From contig NZ_JAUASV010000004.1 of the NCBI RefSeq assembly GCF_030345695.1, forward strand, positions 62,001-126,000: a stretch of 64,000 bases of DNA, given 5' to 3'. This DNA is from Galbitalea sp. SE-J8. Its GTDB lineage: Bacteria; Actinomycetota; Actinomycetes; Actinomycetales; Microbacteriaceae. Under the pieces are notes generated by a model, which was given only the letters and a program-made list of their open reading frames with translations, was not told the origin of the DNA and made no database searches. Numbering within the stretch: the first letter of the stretch is position 1; every line of letters begins with the position of its first letter. The position numbers and the translations under genes are program-made. Of this stretch, positions 34,733-44,904 are shown in pieces.

Positions 34733-35941
34733 TCAGCGCGCCGGCGGCTCGTCGGGCGTGCCCTGCGTGTCGGGCAGCGGGATCGCCGAGGTGAACGTCT
34801 GGGCGCGCTCCTCCGCCTCGGCGGAACCGGTGAACAGACCGCCGGTGTCGGTAGACGGACCGCGCCGGCGCGCCGGGGCCGAGTCGGCGGCGCGCGCCCG
34901 CTCCTCGACGAGCTGCACGCGCGTGAGCGGCAGGGCCGCGGCATCCGTCGTGTGCAGCCACTCCACCAGCTGCTCGCGCACGAGGCAGCGCAGGTCGAAG
35001 AGCGTCGGCGCGTCCTGCGCCGTGAGCAGGACGCGGATGCGCACGGAGCCGCCGACGGCATCCGTCACCTGCAGCACCTTCGCGCGGCCGTCCCACAGCT
35101 CGGTGCCGGCGAGAACCTCGTCGAGCCTGCGGCGCATCTCGGAGGGCGACACCCGCCAGTCGACGTCGAACTCGACGCTGCCGAGCAGCTCGCTCGACCG
35201 CCGGGTCCAGTTCTGGAACGGCGTCGTCGTGAAGTACGTCGACGGCAGCACCATGCGCCGGTCGTCCCAGATGTGCACGACGACGTAGGTGAGCGTGATC
35301 TCCTCGATCTTGCCCCACTCGGTCTCGACGATCACGACGTCGTCGACGCGCACGGCATCCGTGAACGCGATCTGCAGTCCGGCGATGACGTTCGCGAGCG
35401 TCGACTGCGCGGCGAGACCCGCGACGATCGAGACGACGCCGGCGCTCGCGAGCAGCGACGTGCCGACCGCCTGCACCTCCGGGAAGGTGAGCAGCGCGGC
35501 CGCGATCGCGATGAGCCAGATCACGACCATGATCAGCCGCCGCACGATCGCGATCTGCGTCTTCGCCCGCCGGGCGACGCGGTTGTCGCGCACGTCGGTG
35601 CGGTACCGGCCCATCAGCCGGTTGAGCAGGGCGCCGACGACGGCGCTCACGAACCACGCGGCGAGCACGAGCACGGCGATGACGAGGGCGTGCGCGATGC
35701 CGTCGCGCCAGTCCCGGTCGAGCGGCAGCGGACGCACGGCGATCGCGATCCAGACCGCCACGACGACGAGCAGGAAGCGGAACGGATGCCGCGCGCTCGA
35801 CACGAAAGCCGCCGCACCGTCGTGCCGCCGCGCCGCCCGACGCGCGATCACCGCCACGACGATCATCACGACGATCGCGATGAGGAGGGCGGTGCCCACC
35901 GTGATGCCGGAGGCGATCCAACGGTCCCAGTCGTGCCTCAT
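34733..35941 (-). CDS. Small-conductance mechanosensitive channel (MscS family)
   Basis: A 402-residue membrane protein with four predicted spans in the first 200 residues and the MscS pore and beta-domain: [29 protein letters not shown] (helix TM3 and following), then the [21 protein letters not shown] beta region. It opens under membrane tension to relieve osmotic shock. A C-terminal tail of about 90 residues is Pro-, Thr- and Glu-rich. GGGAGGACGA precedes the ATG at 35941. It interrupts the purSQ-purL arrangement on the opposite strand. Confidence 0.9.
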   Translation of the reverse strand: MRHDWDRWIASGITVGTALLIAIVVMIVVAVIARRAARRHDGAAAFVSSARHPFRFLLVVVAVWIAIAVRPLPLDRDWRDGIAHALVIAVLVLAAWFVSAVVGALLNRLMGRYRTDVRDNRVARRAKTQIAIVRRLIMVVIWLIAIAAALLTFPEVQAVGTSLLASAGVVSIVAGLAAQSTLANVIAGLQIAFTDAVRVDDVVIVETEWGKIEEITLTYVVVHIWDDRRMVLPSTYFTTTPFQNWTRRSSELLGSVEFDVDWRVSPSEMRRRLDEVLAGTELWDGRAKVLQVTDAVGGSVRIRVLLTAQDAPTLFDLRCLVREQLVEWLHTTDAAALPLTRVQLVEERARAADSAPARRRGPSTDTGGLFTGSAEAEERAQTFTSAIPLPDTQGTPDEPPAR

Positions 35942-36072
35942 CCGTCGTCCTCCCGAGCGTGCGAACAGCGATCGGTCCAGGCTAGGGACGACGCGGCCGA
36001 GCACTCAGGGCGCGCGGAGGTTGACGCGCGCGACCGGTCGCCCCGGGCCCGTGCCCGCGGCCCGCGCGCCGG

Positions 36073-36078
36073 TAGGCT
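36073..36078 (+). promoter_or_regulatory. -10 hexamer TAGGCT of purL
   Basis: Seven bases separate the hexamer from GTG 36086. A GGAGG lies within that spacer but would be too close to act as a ribosome binding site, which favours leaderless initiation. Confidence 0.5.
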
Positions 36079-36085
36079 GGAGGCC

Positions 36086-38395
36086 GTGACCGACGCCACC
36101 ACGCCTGCCGTTCTCGACACCGTGGCGAACGCCGCAGCCACCCCCGAGAGGCAGCAGCCGTACGCCGCCCTCGGCCTCAAGCCCGACGAGTACGAGCGCA
36201 TCAAGGAGATCCTCGGCCGGCGTCCCACGAGCGGCGAGCTCGCGATGTACTCGGTGATGTGGAGCGAGCACTGCTCCTACAAGTCGAGCAAGCCGTACCT
36301 GCGCCAGTTCGGGCAGAAGGTCACCCCCGCCATGAAGAAGAACCTCATGGTCGGCATGGGCGAGAACGCGGGCGTCACCGACATCGGCGACGGCTGGGCC
36401 GTGACGTTCAAGATCGAGTCGCACAACCATCCGTCGTACATCGAGCCGTTCCAGGGCGCGGCGACCGGCGTCGGCGGGATCGTGCGCGACATCATCTCGA
36501 TGGGCGCCCGCCCCGTCGCCGTCATGGACGCGTTGCGCTTCGGCCGGATCGACGACCCCGACACGGCGCGCGTCGTGCACGGCGTGGTCGCCGGCATCAG
36601 CTTCTACTCGAACTGCCTCGGCCTGCCGAACATCGGCGGCGAGACCTACTTCGACTCCGTCTACCAGGCGAACCCCCTCGTCAACGCGCTCGCGGTCGGC
36701 GTGCTGCGCCACGAGGACCTCCATCTCGCGAACGCCCGCGGCGTGGGCAACAGGGTCGTGCTGTTCGGCGCCCGCACGGGCGGCGACGGCATCGGCGGCG
36801 CCTCGATCCTCGCGAGCGACACGTTCGCCGAGGGGGGACCCACGAAGCGCCCCGCCGTGCAGGTGGGCGACCCGTTCGCCGAGAAGGTGCTCATCGAGTG
36901 CTGCCTCGAGCTGTTCCGTCTCGGGCTCGTCGAGGGCATCCAGGACCTCGGCGCCGCGGGCATCTCGTGCGCGACGAGCGAGCTCGCGTCGAACGGCGAC
37001 GGCGGCATGTTCATCGAGCTCGACAGCGTGCTGCTGCGCGACCCCACGCTCACGGCCGAGGAGATCCTCATGTCGGAGAGCCAGGAGCGCATGATGGCGG
37101 TCGTCGAGCCCGCGAAGCTCGACGCGTTCCTCGAGGTCGTCGCCAAGTGGGACGTCGAGACGAGCGTGCTCGGCGAGGTCACCGACACCGGCCGCCTCGT
37201 CATCCAGTGGCACGGCGAGGAGATCGTCAACGTCGACCCGCGCACCGTCGCGGTGGACGGGCCGGTGTACGACCGGCCCGTGGCCTACCCGGCCTGGCTC
37301 GACGCCGTGCAGGCGGACACGGCATCCGTTCTCGAGCGTCCCGCGGGCGGCGAGCAGCTCAAGCTGCAGGTGCTGCGCCTGCTCGGCAGCGCGAACCTCG
37401 CCGACAAGCGCTGGGTCACCAACCAGTACGACTCGTACGTGCTCGGCAACACGGCGCTCACCTTCCCGGACGACGGCGGCATGGTGCGCGTCGACGAGGA
37501 GACCGGCCTCGGCTTCGCCGTCGCGACGGATGCCAACGGCCGCTGGTGCTACCTCGACCCGTACCAGGGCGCGCGGCTCGCGCTCGCCGAGGCGTACCGC
37601 AACGTCGCCGTCACCGGTGCGACGCCCGTCGCGGTCTCGGACTGCCTCAACTTCGGCAGCCCGGAGAACCCCGAGGTGATGTGGCAGTTCTCCCGCGCGG
37701 TCGCGGGGCTGTCCGACGCCTGCCTCGACCTGGAGATCCCGGTCACGGGCGGCAACGTGTCGTTCTACAACCAGACCGGCGACGTGCCGATCCACCCGAC
37801 GCCGGTCGTCGCCGTGCTCGGCACGATCGCGGATGTCGCGGAGCGCATCCCGAGCGGCTGGCAGGACGAGGGCCAGAACATCTACCTGCTGGGCGAGACG
37901 CGCCTCGAGCTCGACGGCTCGGCCTGGGCCGGCGTCGTGCACCAGCACCTCGGCGGCCTGCCCCCGGCGGTGAACCTCGACCGCGAGCGCGCGCTCGCCG
38001 ACCTCATCGCCGCGGGCAACGCGCAGAACCTCATCTCGGCCGCGCACGACCTCTCCGACGGCGGACTCATCCAGGCGCTCGCCGAGAGCGTGCTGCGCTT
38101 CGGCATCGGCGCGCGGGTGTTCCTCGGCGAGGTGCTGGAGCGCGACGGCGTCGACATCGCGACGGCGCTGTTCAGCGAGTCGACCGGCCGCGTGATCGTG
38201 AGCGTGCCGCGCGAGGACGACGTGCGCTTCCGCGGGCTGTGCGAGGGACGCGGCTTCCCCGTCGTGCGCATCGGCGTGACGGATGCCGGCTCGGCGCTCG
38301 AGATCCAGGACCAGTTCACGCTCAGCGCCGCCGAGCTCGTCGACGCCCACCGCGCGACGCTCCCGGAGCGCTTCGGCGCGGTCGTCGGCGCCTGA
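36086..38395 (+). CDS. purL: Phosphoribosylformylglycinamidine synthase subunit PurL
   Basis: A 769-residue small-type PurL that, with PurQ and PurS, converts FGAR to [43 protein letters not shown] and the two AIRS-type ATP domains are typical, and the length matches the non-fused form. GTG 36086 is supported by the -10 hexamer seven bases upstream and by a start shortly before the conserved region. Confidence 0.95.
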   Translation: MTDATTPAVLDTVANAAATPERQQPYAALGLKPDEYERIKEILGRRPTSGELAMYSVMWSEHCSYKSSKPYLRQFGQKVTPAMKKNLMVGMGENAGVTDIGDGWAVTFKIESHNHPSYIEPFQGAATGVGGIVRDIISMGARPVAVMDALRFGRIDDPDTARVVHGVVAGISFYSNCLGLPNIGGETYFDSVYQANPLVNALAVGVLRHEDLHLANARGVGNRVVLFGARTGGDGIGGASILASDTFAEGGPTKRPAVQVGDPFAEKVLIECCLELFRLGLVEGIQDLGAAGISCATSELASNGDGGMFIELDSVLLRDPTLTAEEILMSESQERMMAVVEPAKLDAFLEVVAKWDVETSVLGEVTDTGRLVIQWHGEEIVNVDPRTVAVDGPVYDRPVAYPAWLDAVQADTASVLERPAGGEQLKLQVLRLLGSANLADKRWVTNQYDSYVLGNTALTFPDDGGMVRVDEETGLGFAVATDANGRWCYLDPYQGARLALAEAYRNVAVTGATPVAVSDCLNFGSPENPEVMWQFSRAVAGLSDACLDLEIPVTGGNVSFYNQTGDVPIHPTPVVAVLGTIADVAERIPSGWQDEGQNIYLLGETRLELDGSAWAGVVHQHLGGLPPAVNLDRERALADLIAAGNAQNLISAAHDLSDGGLIQALAESVLRFGIGARVFLGEVLERDGVDIATALFSESTGRVIVSVPREDDVRFRGLCEGRGFPVVRIGVTDAGSALEIQDQFTLSAAELVDAHRATLPERFGAVVGA

Positions 38396-38452
38396 CCCGT
38401 CCCCGCCCCTGACGGAGGAGGCACGCCGGCGCCGGTCCGCCCCTCGCGGCGC

Positions 38453-38755
38453 CTACTCCGCCGCGTCACCGCCCGCGAGGCGCTCGTGGTGGTGGATGAC
38501 CTCCGCGACGACGAAGCCGAACCACTTCTCGGCGAACTCGGGATCGAGGTGCGACTCCTCCGCGAGGCGGCGCAGGCGCGCGACCTGCTCGCGCTCGCGC
38601 TCCGGGTCGCTCGCGGCGAGCCCCTCGCGGGCCTTGAGCACGCCGACCTTCTGCGTGAACTTGAACCGTTCGGCGAGCAGGTGGATGAGCGCGGCGTCGA
38701 TGTTGTCGATGCTCTGCCGCAGCTCGACGAGCTCGGTGTGGGGCGCATCCGGCAT
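38453..38755 (-). CDS. Chorismate mutase (AroQ type)
   Basis: A 100-residue all-helical AroQ-type chorismate mutase, converting chorismate to prephenate for Phe and Tyr. The first helix ELVELRQSIDNIDAALIHLLAERF and the KVGVLKAREGL segment carry the expected Arg and Lys residues. It has no signal peptide and is not fused to another domain. TAGTCT lies six bases before the ATG. It converges on purL. Confidence 0.9.
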   Translation of the reverse strand: MPDAPHTELVELRQSIDNIDAALIHLLAERFKFTQKVGVLKAREGLAASDPEREREQVARLRRLAEESHLDPEFAEKWFGFVVAEVIHHHERLAGGDAAE

Positions 38756-38761
38756 GGTCCG

Positions 38762-38767
38762 AGACTA
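38762..38767 (-). promoter_or_regulatory. -10 hexamer TAGTCT of chorismate mutase
   Basis: The spacer to the ATG is six bases, fitting a leaderless transcript. Confidence 0.45.
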
Positions 38768-38775
38768 GCGCGCGG

Positions 38776-39474
38776 TCAATCCACCCAGACGACGATGCCC
38801 GTGATGCCGCTCACGACGGCCGCGATGCCGGCGCGCAGCGCCCGTCCCGCGCGCTCGTCGGTGAACGACGCCGGGTCGTAGTGGCTCGCGTTGCCGAGAC
38901 CCTCACCACGGAATCCGGCGCCGGTCCAGTCGGCCGCGGTGACGTTGACGGTCGGCTCGGCGAGCTCGGCGCCGACGACGAGGAACTGCTGCGCGAGCAC
39001 CACGGGCGTGAGCGCCGCGAGCGGATCGACGAGCTGCTCGCCGGCGCTGATGATGAGGTCGGGCTTCTTGTCGATGGCCGCGGTCACGGCGTCGAGCAGC
39101 GTCGAGGCCGACGTCGCCGTGACGGTCTCGAGGGCGACGTGCTCGTCGGTCGCCCACGACCGGATCGCGGAGACGAGTGTCGTCGTGGGGGCGTCGTCGC
39201 CGAACGTGACCAGCACGACCGAGTAGCCCGCGGGCGGGTGCACGTCGGCCCACGACCCATCGACCGGGTCGAGCGTGCCCTCGGGCGCCGGCGGGTGCGA
39301 CGGATCCCAGAAGCCCGCGCCGAGCGCACTCGCCGCCGTGGTCGTGGCCGGGGCCGGCGTGTCGCTCGCCGGGATCGACGGCGTGCCCGACGCGCATCCC
39401 GCGATCAGCGCGGCGGCGGCAACGGCCACCGCCCCGGCGACGGACGAACGGATGCGGCGGGCACGGCTGATCAC
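38776..39474 (-). CDS. Putative substrate-binding-like lipoprotein
   Basis: A 232-residue lipoprotein with lipobox IAGC near residue 25, a Pro/Thr linker, and a Rossmann-like body: YSVVLVTFGDDAPTTTLVSAIRSWA, then KPDLIISAGEQLVDPLAAL. The pattern resembles periplasmic-binding or BMP-type lipoproteins but is shorter than those (about 300 residues), so I do not name a ligand. GTG 39474 gives a normal signal peptide. It is on the same strand as, and upstream of, chorismate mutase. Confidence 0.65.
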   Translation of the reverse strand: MISRARRIRSSVAGAVAVAAAALIAGCASGTPSIPASDTPAPATTTAASALGAGFWDPSHPPAPEGTLDPVDGSWADVHPPAGYSVVLVTFGDDAPTTTLVSAIRSWATDEHVALETVTATSASTLLDAVTAAIDKKPDLIISAGEQLVDPLAALTPVVLAQQFLVVGAELAEPTVNVTAADWTGAGFRGEGLGNASHYDPASFTDERAGRALRAGIAAVVSGITGIVVWVD

Positions 39475-39713
39475 GGGGCGGGACTCCGGTTGGTGCTGGT
39501 TCGGGGCCGGCGCCGGTTCGGGGTGTGCGGAACGGCGCCCGGCTCGGGCTGCGCCCATCGAAGCACGTCGGCGCGCTCGAAGCCGTCGATCCGGGCGGTG
39601 TGCACGGATGCTTTGCCCAGCCGTCGACATCCGTTCACCCCGCGTTCGGGTGACACGAGAACCGTGATCGTGGGCATCCATCCCGCCCACACCCATCACG
39701 AAGGACAGGTCTA

Positions 39714-41876
39714 GTGATCACATCCCGTCCCGATGCCGCCCAGCGGCGTCGACACCTCGGACGCCGCGTCGGCGTCCTCGCACTGAGCGCCTCGCTGCTC
39801 GCCTCGGCGGCGGTCGCCGGCGGCGTCGCCACCGCCCAGGCGGTCAGCAGCATCGACACCGAGAAGCCGCTGACCGTGCTGCTCGGCGTGGGCGCCGACG
39901 AGTCCCAGCGCATCGCGTCCTGGTACTTCCACGACGGCACCCCGCAGGCGCTCGAGATCGAGAAGACGAGCGACCTCTCCGCGGGCGCGTTCAACGGCAA
40001 GAAGCGGGTCATCGCCGCCGCGACGGCCGCGAACACCGCGGCGGATGCCAGCACCGGCGCCAAGCAGGTGGGGTACTACAACTCGCACGCGACGATCGAC
40101 GGCCTGCAGCCGAACACGACGTACTCGTACCACGTCGGCGCGGCGGACCACTGGTCGCCCACCTACACGATCACGACGAAGAGCTTCTCGGGCGACTACG
40201 ACTTCCTGTTCTTCGGCGACCCGCAGATCGGCTCGTCGGGCGACGCGGTCGAGGACGGCGTCGGCTGGGCCGCGACCCTCAACTACGCCACGTCGGTCGA
40301 CCCGCAGGCGGAGCTGCTCGTCTCGGGCGGCGACCAGATCGAGGTCGCCAACAACGAGGACCAGTGGGCGCAGTTCGCCGACCAGACGGACGTGCTCAAG
40401 CGCTACCCGTGGGCGTCGACGATCGGCAACCACGACGTGGGCGGCAAGGCCTACGAGCAGCACAACACGCTGCCGAACAACCTCAAGAACGCCGACTACT
40501 ACCCGGGCGGCGCCACCTCGACGAACTCGGGCGGCGACTACTGGTACTTCTACAAGGACGTGCTGTTCATCGACATCAACTCGAACGCGTACGCGGGCGG
40601 GGCGGATGCGGCGCACGTGAACTTCATCAAGGGCGTCGTCGGCAAGGTCGGCCAGCGGGCCAAATGGACGGTGCTCGTGTACCACCACTCGATCTACTCG
40701 CCCGCCGACCACGCCAACGACCTCGACAACCAGCAGCGGCGGTACGACTTCACCACCGCGTTCTCGAAGCTCGGGATCGACCTCGTGCTGCAGGGCCACG
40801 ACCACAGCTACACGCGCAGCTACGCGATCCTCAACGGCCACAAGGCGAACCCGGACGAGCAGCCCGCGCAGCCGGAGGTCTTCTCCGGTCCCGGCGGCGT
40901 CATCTACGTCACGGCGAACTCGGCATCCGGCTCGAAGTACTACGACCTGACGAAGCCCGACGCGAGTCAGAGCGACTACGGCCCCGACCCGCTCGACCCC
41001 ACCGGCCAGCGCCACTGGGCGAACTCGGTCGAGAACCAGGAGCACGTGCGCACGTACGTGCAGGTCGGCGTCACGGACGACAAGCTCAACGTGCAGACCG
41101 TGCGCGCGGGTGACTGCGCGGCGCCGAACTCGGCCGTCGAGCTCAACCGGACGACCAAGCCGGGCTGCGGTGTCACGCTCGCGCCGGTCGCGATCGACCC
41201 CGTCACCGGCGCGGTCTCCGGTGGCGACGCGGCTCCCGTCGGCTCGCTCGTCGACCACTTCTCGCTGTTCAACGCGCTGCCCGCCAACACGGTGAGCCTC
41301 AGCACCTCGACCGACTCGGTCGAGGCCGGCTCGGCCGCGACCGTGACGCTCGCCGCGACCGTGGGTGGCGGCCTCGGCGCGCAGACCGGCTCGGTGACGT
41401 TCTACGACGGCGGGACCGTCCTCGGCGCGCTGCCGCTCGCGAACGGCTCGGCGAGCCTCACGATCCCGTCGTCCCTCGCGATCGGCGTGCACGCGCTGAC
41501 CGCGAAGTTCTCGACGGGCTCGCTCTTCACGGGCGCGGACACCACGTCGGCGGCCGCGGCCCTCACGGTCACCGCCCCGCCGGAGCCCCCGGCCACGACG
41601 CCGACCAAGCCGGTCAAGAAGGTCGCGTCGAAGACCACCGTGAAGTGGTCCAAGAGCAAGGTCACCGTGACCGTCAAGGCGACCGGCCAGAAGGTCGCGG
41701 GATCGGCGAAGGTCTTCGACGGCTCCAAGAAGGTCAAGACCGTCAAGATCACCAAGGGCAAGGGCACCGCGAAGCTCAAGCTCAAGAAGGGCACGCACAA
41801 GCTCAAGGCCACCTTCGTCGCCACGACGAAGATCGCCGCGAGCACGAGCCGGACGATTCGAGTGCGCGCCTTCTGA
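39714..41876 (+). CDS. Secreted metallophosphoesterase with Fn3-like and Ig-like domains
   Basis: A 720-residue exported protein. After the signal peptide (to about residue 43) there is a purple-acid-phosphatase-type N-terminal domain (YNSHATIDGLQPNTTYSYHV), then a calcineurin-like phosphoesterase core with metal ligands in FFGDPQIG, SGGDQ, GNHD, VYHHSIYS and LQGHDHSY. The C-terminus holds an Ig-like repeat domain and a last domain extremely rich in Lys (KWSKSKVTVTVKAT onwards). It probably hydrolyses phosphoesters outside the cell, and the basic tail may hold it to the anionic wall. GTG 39714 follows GAAGGACAG. Confidence 0.9.
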   Translation: MITSRPDAAQRRRHLGRRVGVLALSASLLASAAVAGGVATAQAVSSIDTEKPLTVLLGVGADESQRIASWYFHDGTPQALEIEKTSDLSAGAFNGKKRVIAAATAANTAADASTGAKQVGYYNSHATIDGLQPNTTYSYHVGAADHWSPTYTITTKSFSGDYDFLFFGDPQIGSSGDAVEDGVGWAATLNYATSVDPQAELLVSGGDQIEVANNEDQWAQFADQTDVLKRYPWASTIGNHDVGGKAYEQHNTLPNNLKNADYYPGGATSTNSGGDYWYFYKDVLFIDINSNAYAGGADAAHVNFIKGVVGKVGQRAKWTVLVYHHSIYSPADHANDLDNQQRRYDFTTAFSKLGIDLVLQGHDHSYTRSYAILNGHKANPDEQPAQPEVFSGPGGVIYVTANSASGSKYYDLTKPDASQSDYGPDPLDPTGQRHWANSVENQEHVRTYVQVGVTDDKLNVQTVRAGDCAAPNSAVELNRTTKPGCGVTLAPVAIDPVTGAVSGGDAAPVGSLVDHFSLFNALPANTVSLSTSTDSVEAGSAATVTLAATVGGGLGAQTGSVTFYDGGTVLGALPLANGSASLTIPSSLAIGVHALTAKFSTGSLFTGADTTSAAAALTVTAPPEPPATTPTKPVKKVASKTTVKWSKSKVTVTVKATGQKVAGSAKVFDGSKKVKTVKITKGKGTAKLKLKKGTHKLKATFVATTKIAASTSRTIRVRAF

Positions 41877-41886
41877 CCGAGACGCG

Positions 41887-42834
41887 CTAGACCGGGGGCC
41901 TCGCGGCAGCACGCCGCGGGGCCCTCGCCCGTTCGGGCGTCGGCGACTCGCGCTGCGCTCCGCCGCGCTGCGCGAGCAGGATGCCCACGATCACGACGAT
42001 CGCCCCGAGCGGCTCGTGCCACGAGATCGCCTCGTGCAGCACGATGACGCCGAGCACGACGCCGACCACCGGGGTCAGGTAGGTCACGGTCGACGTCGCC
42101 GTCGGCCCCCAGGCGGCCATGACGTTGCCGTTCCACACGTACGCGAGGCCCGTGCCGAGGATGCCGAGCGCGAGCAGGGAGCCGACCACCCATCCGTCGA
42201 GCCGCACGGGGGTGAGCGCGATCGCGGGCGTGAGCACCGCCATGACGACCCCCGCCGAACCGATCGTGAGCGTCGCGTAGCGCACGCCCGAGACACCGTG
42301 CGGCAGGATGAACCGCTTCGCGTACGCCCCCGAGAACCCGTAGCAGAGCGTCGCGCCGAGACACGCGAACTGCCCGAGCAGGTCGCCGCCGAGCTGCGCC
42401 TGCCAGGGCGCGATGATCAGGACGACCCCGAGGATGCCGAGCCCCACGCCGAGCAGCTGCGGGGCCGAGACGCGCTCGACGCGGAACACGAGCACCGCCA
42501 TGATGACCGTCATGATCGGCGTCGTCGCGTTGTAGATGCTCGCGAGCCCGCTCGTCACGTACTGCTCGGCCCAGGAGAACAGCAGGTGCGGGATGACGCA
42601 GAACGTCACTCCGAGCACGAGGAAGTGCAGGTAGAGCCGCGGGTTCCGCGGCAGACGGATGCGCGCCACGAGCACGATGACGACGAGGGTGAGCGTGCCG
42701 AGCAGCAGGCGCGTCCACGCGACCTGGGCGAACGACAGGCCGCCGAGCGCGACCTTGATGAACAGGAAGCTCGCGCCCCAGGTCACGCCCATCGCGACGA
42801 ACTGCGCGGCGGTGGACAGGGTGGAGCGAGGCAC
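41887..42834 (-). CDS. EamA/DMT-family transporter
   Basis: A 315-residue protein with about ten membrane spans arranged as two EamA repeats, typical of metabolite exporters and drug/metabolite transporters (WGASFLFIKVALGGLSFAQVAWTR, later LGTGLAYVWNGNVMAAWGPT). The C-terminal 35 residues are basic. GTG 42834 has TAGCGT six bases upstream; the TAG of that hexamer is the stop codon of the GNAT gene. The substrate is unknown. Confidence 0.88.
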   Translation of the reverse strand: MPRSTLSTAAQFVAMGVTWGASFLFIKVALGGLSFAQVAWTRLLLGTLTLVVIVLVARIRLPRNPRLYLHFLVLGVTFCVIPHLLFSWAEQYVTSGLASIYNATTPIMTVIMAVLVFRVERVSAPQLLGVGLGILGVVLIIAPWQAQLGGDLLGQFACLGATLCYGFSGAYAKRFILPHGVSGVRYATLTIGSAGVVMAVLTPAIALTPVRLDGWVVGSLLALGILGTGLAYVWNGNVMAAWGPTATSTVTYLTPVVGVVLGVIVLHEAISWHEPLGAIVVIVGILLAQRGGAQRESPTPERARAPRRAAARPPV

Positions 42835-42840
42835 CCCTCG

Positions 42841-42846
42841 ACGCTA
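42841..42846 (-). promoter_or_regulatory. -10 hexamer TAGCGT of the EamA gene, overlapping the GNAT stop codon
   Basis: Bases 42844-42846 are both the GNAT stop TAG and the first half of the hexamer. Six bases lead to the EamA GTG. Confidence 0.5.
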
Positions 42847-43503
42847 GTGCTCGCCTCCGACGCCGTCCGGCGAGAAACGGACGGGCTCTGCACCGAATCC
42901 CGCCAATCGCGCCTCTAGGCCGGCGCGCACCCGCGGCCAGTCGTCGATGATGATCGAGAACACGGCGGTGTCGCGCCAGGTGCCGTCGGCGCGACGCTTG
43001 TCGCGCCGCACGAGGCCCTCGAACGTGGCGCCGAGCTTCGCGATCGCGGCCCGGGAGCGGGCGTTGAGCTCGTCCGCCTGGATCTTCACGCGGCCGAACC
43101 CCGCGTCGAACGCGGCGCCGAGCAGCAGGAGCTTCGCCTCGGGGTTCACCGCGCTGCCCCAGACGCGGGGGTCGTATGCGGTCCAGCCGATGTGGGCGTG
43201 CTCGTTGGGCTCGTCGAAGTCCGCGAGCGTGCTCGTGCCGACGAGCGCGCCGGCATCCGGTCCGCTCGCGAGCCGCACGGCGTAGACGTTGCCGCGACCC
43301 CACGAGAAGGCCGTGGCCGCCCACGCGACGAACTCGTCGAGACCGGCGCGGTATCCGGCCGGTCCTCCGCCGAAGCCGCCCGCGAACACCTCGGGGCGGC
43401 CGATCGCCGCGTGCAGGGCGGGCAGGTCGGCATCCGTCAGCGCGTCGAGGCGGATGCGGCGGCCGACGAGGGGCGCGGACGGATCGGGGCGAACGGCCGA
43501 CAT
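42844..43503 (-). CDS. GNAT-family N-acetyltransferase (RimJ/RimL-like)
   Basis: A 219-residue acetyltransferase related to RimJ/RimL enzymes. RRIRLDALTDADLPALHAAI begins the fold, and the acetyl-CoA-site half includes NEHAHIGWTAYDPRVWGS and NARSRAAIAKLGATFEG. The ATG overlaps the purA stop (TGATG), so it is translationally coupled to purA. The acceptor is unknown. Confidence 0.87.
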   Translation of the reverse strand: MSAVRPDPSAPLVGRRIRLDALTDADLPALHAAIGRPEVFAGGFGGGPAGYRAGLDEFVAWAATAFSWGRGNVYAVRLASGPDAGALVGTSTLADFDEPNEHAHIGWTAYDPRVWGSAVNPEAKLLLLGAAFDAGFGRVKIQADELNARSRAAIAKLGATFEGLVRRDKRRADGTWRDTAVFSIIIDDWPRVRAGLEARLAGFGAEPVRFSPDGVGGEH

Positions 43504-44789
43504 CAGCCGATGAGGGGGTGGCGCTCGATGACCGCGTCGCGGCCGGGACCGGTGCCGATGACCGAGATGCGCGTGCCGCTCAGCTGCTCGATCGCGAGCA
43601 CGTAGTCCCGGGCCGCGGACGGCAGGTCGTCGAACGAGCGGGCGCCCGAGATGTCCTCGCTCCAGCCGGGGAACTCCTCGTAGATCGGCGCCGCGTGGTG
43701 GAAGTCGGACTGCGAGACGGGAACCTCGTCGACGCGCTCGCCGTCGACGTCGTACGCGACGCACACCGGGATCCGCTCGAGGCCCGTGAGCACGTCGAGC
43801 TTCGTGAGCACGAGGTCGGTGAGGCCGTTGACGCGGCTCGCGTAGCGCACGATCGGCGCGTCGTACCAGCCCGTGCGGCGCGGCCGGCCGGTCGTGGTGC
43901 CGAACTCGAAGCCGCGGCTGCGCAGCCACTCCCCGGACTCGTCGTGGAGCTCGGTCGGGAACGGCCCCGCCCCGACGCGCGTCGCGTAGGCCTTCGCGAT
44001 GCCGATGATGCGGTCCAGGCGCGTCGGCCCGACGCCCGAGCCCGTGGACGCGCCACCCGCGGTCGCGCTCGACGACGTGACGAACGGGTAGGTGCCGTGG
44101 TCGACGTCGAGCATGGTCGCCTGGCCGCCCTCGAACAGCACGTTCTCGCCGCGGTCGAGCGCCCGGTTGAGCAGCAGCGCGGCGTCGCCGACCATCGGGC
44201 GCAGCCGATCGACGTACGACAGCAGGTCGTCGACGATCTCGTCGACCGCGATGGCCCTCCGGTTGTAGACCTTCACGAGCAGGTGGTTCTTCTGCTCGAG
44301 AGCGCCCTCGACCTTCTGGCGCAGGATGTTCTCGTCGAAGAGGTCCTGCATCCGGATGCCGACGCGGTTGATCTTGTCGGCGTACGCCGGTCCGATGCCG
44401 CGGCCCGTGGTGCCGATCTGCCGCTTGCCGAGGAAGCGCTCGGTCACCTTGTCGAGCGTGCGGTGGTAGCCCGTGATGACGTGGGCGTTCGCGCTGATCA
44501 CGAGGCGCGACACGTCGAGGCCGCGCGCGACGAGCGCCTCGAGCTCGTGGAACAGCACCTCGATGTCGACCACGACGCCGTTGCCGATGACGGGCGTGAC
44601 GCCCGGCGTGAGGATGCCCGAGGGCAGCAGGTGCAGCGCGTACTTCTGGTCGCCGATGACGACGGTGTGTCCGGCGTTGTTGCCGCCGTTGAACTTGACG
44701 ACGTAGTCGATGCTGCCGCCGAGCAGGTCGGTCGCCTTGCCCTTGCCCTCATCGCCCCACTGGGCGCCGACGATCACGATGCCTGGCAT
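43503..44789 (-). CDS. purA: Adenylosuccinate synthase
   Basis: A 428-residue GTP-dependent enzyme that joins IMP and aspartate, the first branch step to AMP. The P-loop region [16 protein letters not shown] and the NNAGHTV segment lie at the N-terminus, and [14 protein letters not shown] is another signature. A GAGAGGCTCCGCC leader precedes the ATG. It is followed by a coupled GNAT gene and then by an EamA transporter with its own promoter. Confidence 0.96.
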   Translation of the reverse strand: MPGIVIVGAQWGDEGKGKATDLLGGSIDYVVKFNGGNNAGHTVVIGDQKYALHLLPSGILTPGVTPVIGNGVVVDIEVLFHELEALVARGLDVSRLVISANAHVITGYHRTLDKVTERFLGKRQIGTTGRGIGPAYADKINRVGIRMQDLFDENILRQKVEGALEQKNHLLVKVYNRRAIAVDEIVDDLLSYVDRLRPMVGDAALLLNRALDRGENVLFEGGQATMLDVDHGTYPFVTSSSATAGGASTGSGVGPTRLDRIIGIAKAYATRVGAGPFPTELHDESGEWLRSRGFEFGTTTGRPRRTGWYDAPIVRYASRVNGLTDLVLTKLDVLTGLERIPVCVAYDVDGERVDEVPVSQSDFHHAAPIYEEFPGWSEDISGARSFDDLPSAARDYVLAIEQLSGTRISVIGTGPGRDAVIERHPLIG

Positions 44790-44864
44790 GGCGGAGCCTC
44801 TCGTTAGGAAACGGGATTACACCCGATTCTATCGGGCCGGGCACTGAGCACCCTCGGCAGAAAA

Positions 44865-44882
44865 TTGCACACGAGTGTGCAA
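44865..44882. promoter_or_regulatory. TetR operator, palindrome TTGCACAC-GA-GTGTGCAA
   Basis: Perfect eight-base arms (44865-44872, 44875-44882) lie just upstream of the TATGCT -10 of the TetR gene. The first bases also read as a -35 (TTGCAC), so a bound repressor would block its own promoter. Confidence 0.7.
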
Positions 44883-44890
44883 GATCGGAG

Positions 44891-44896
44891 TATGCT
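44891..44896 (+). promoter_or_regulatory. -10 hexamer TATGCT of the TetR operon
   Basis: The hexamer lies eight bases before ATG 44905, so the message is probably leaderless. Confidence 0.5.
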
Positions 44897-44904
44897 CGGA
44901 TGCC

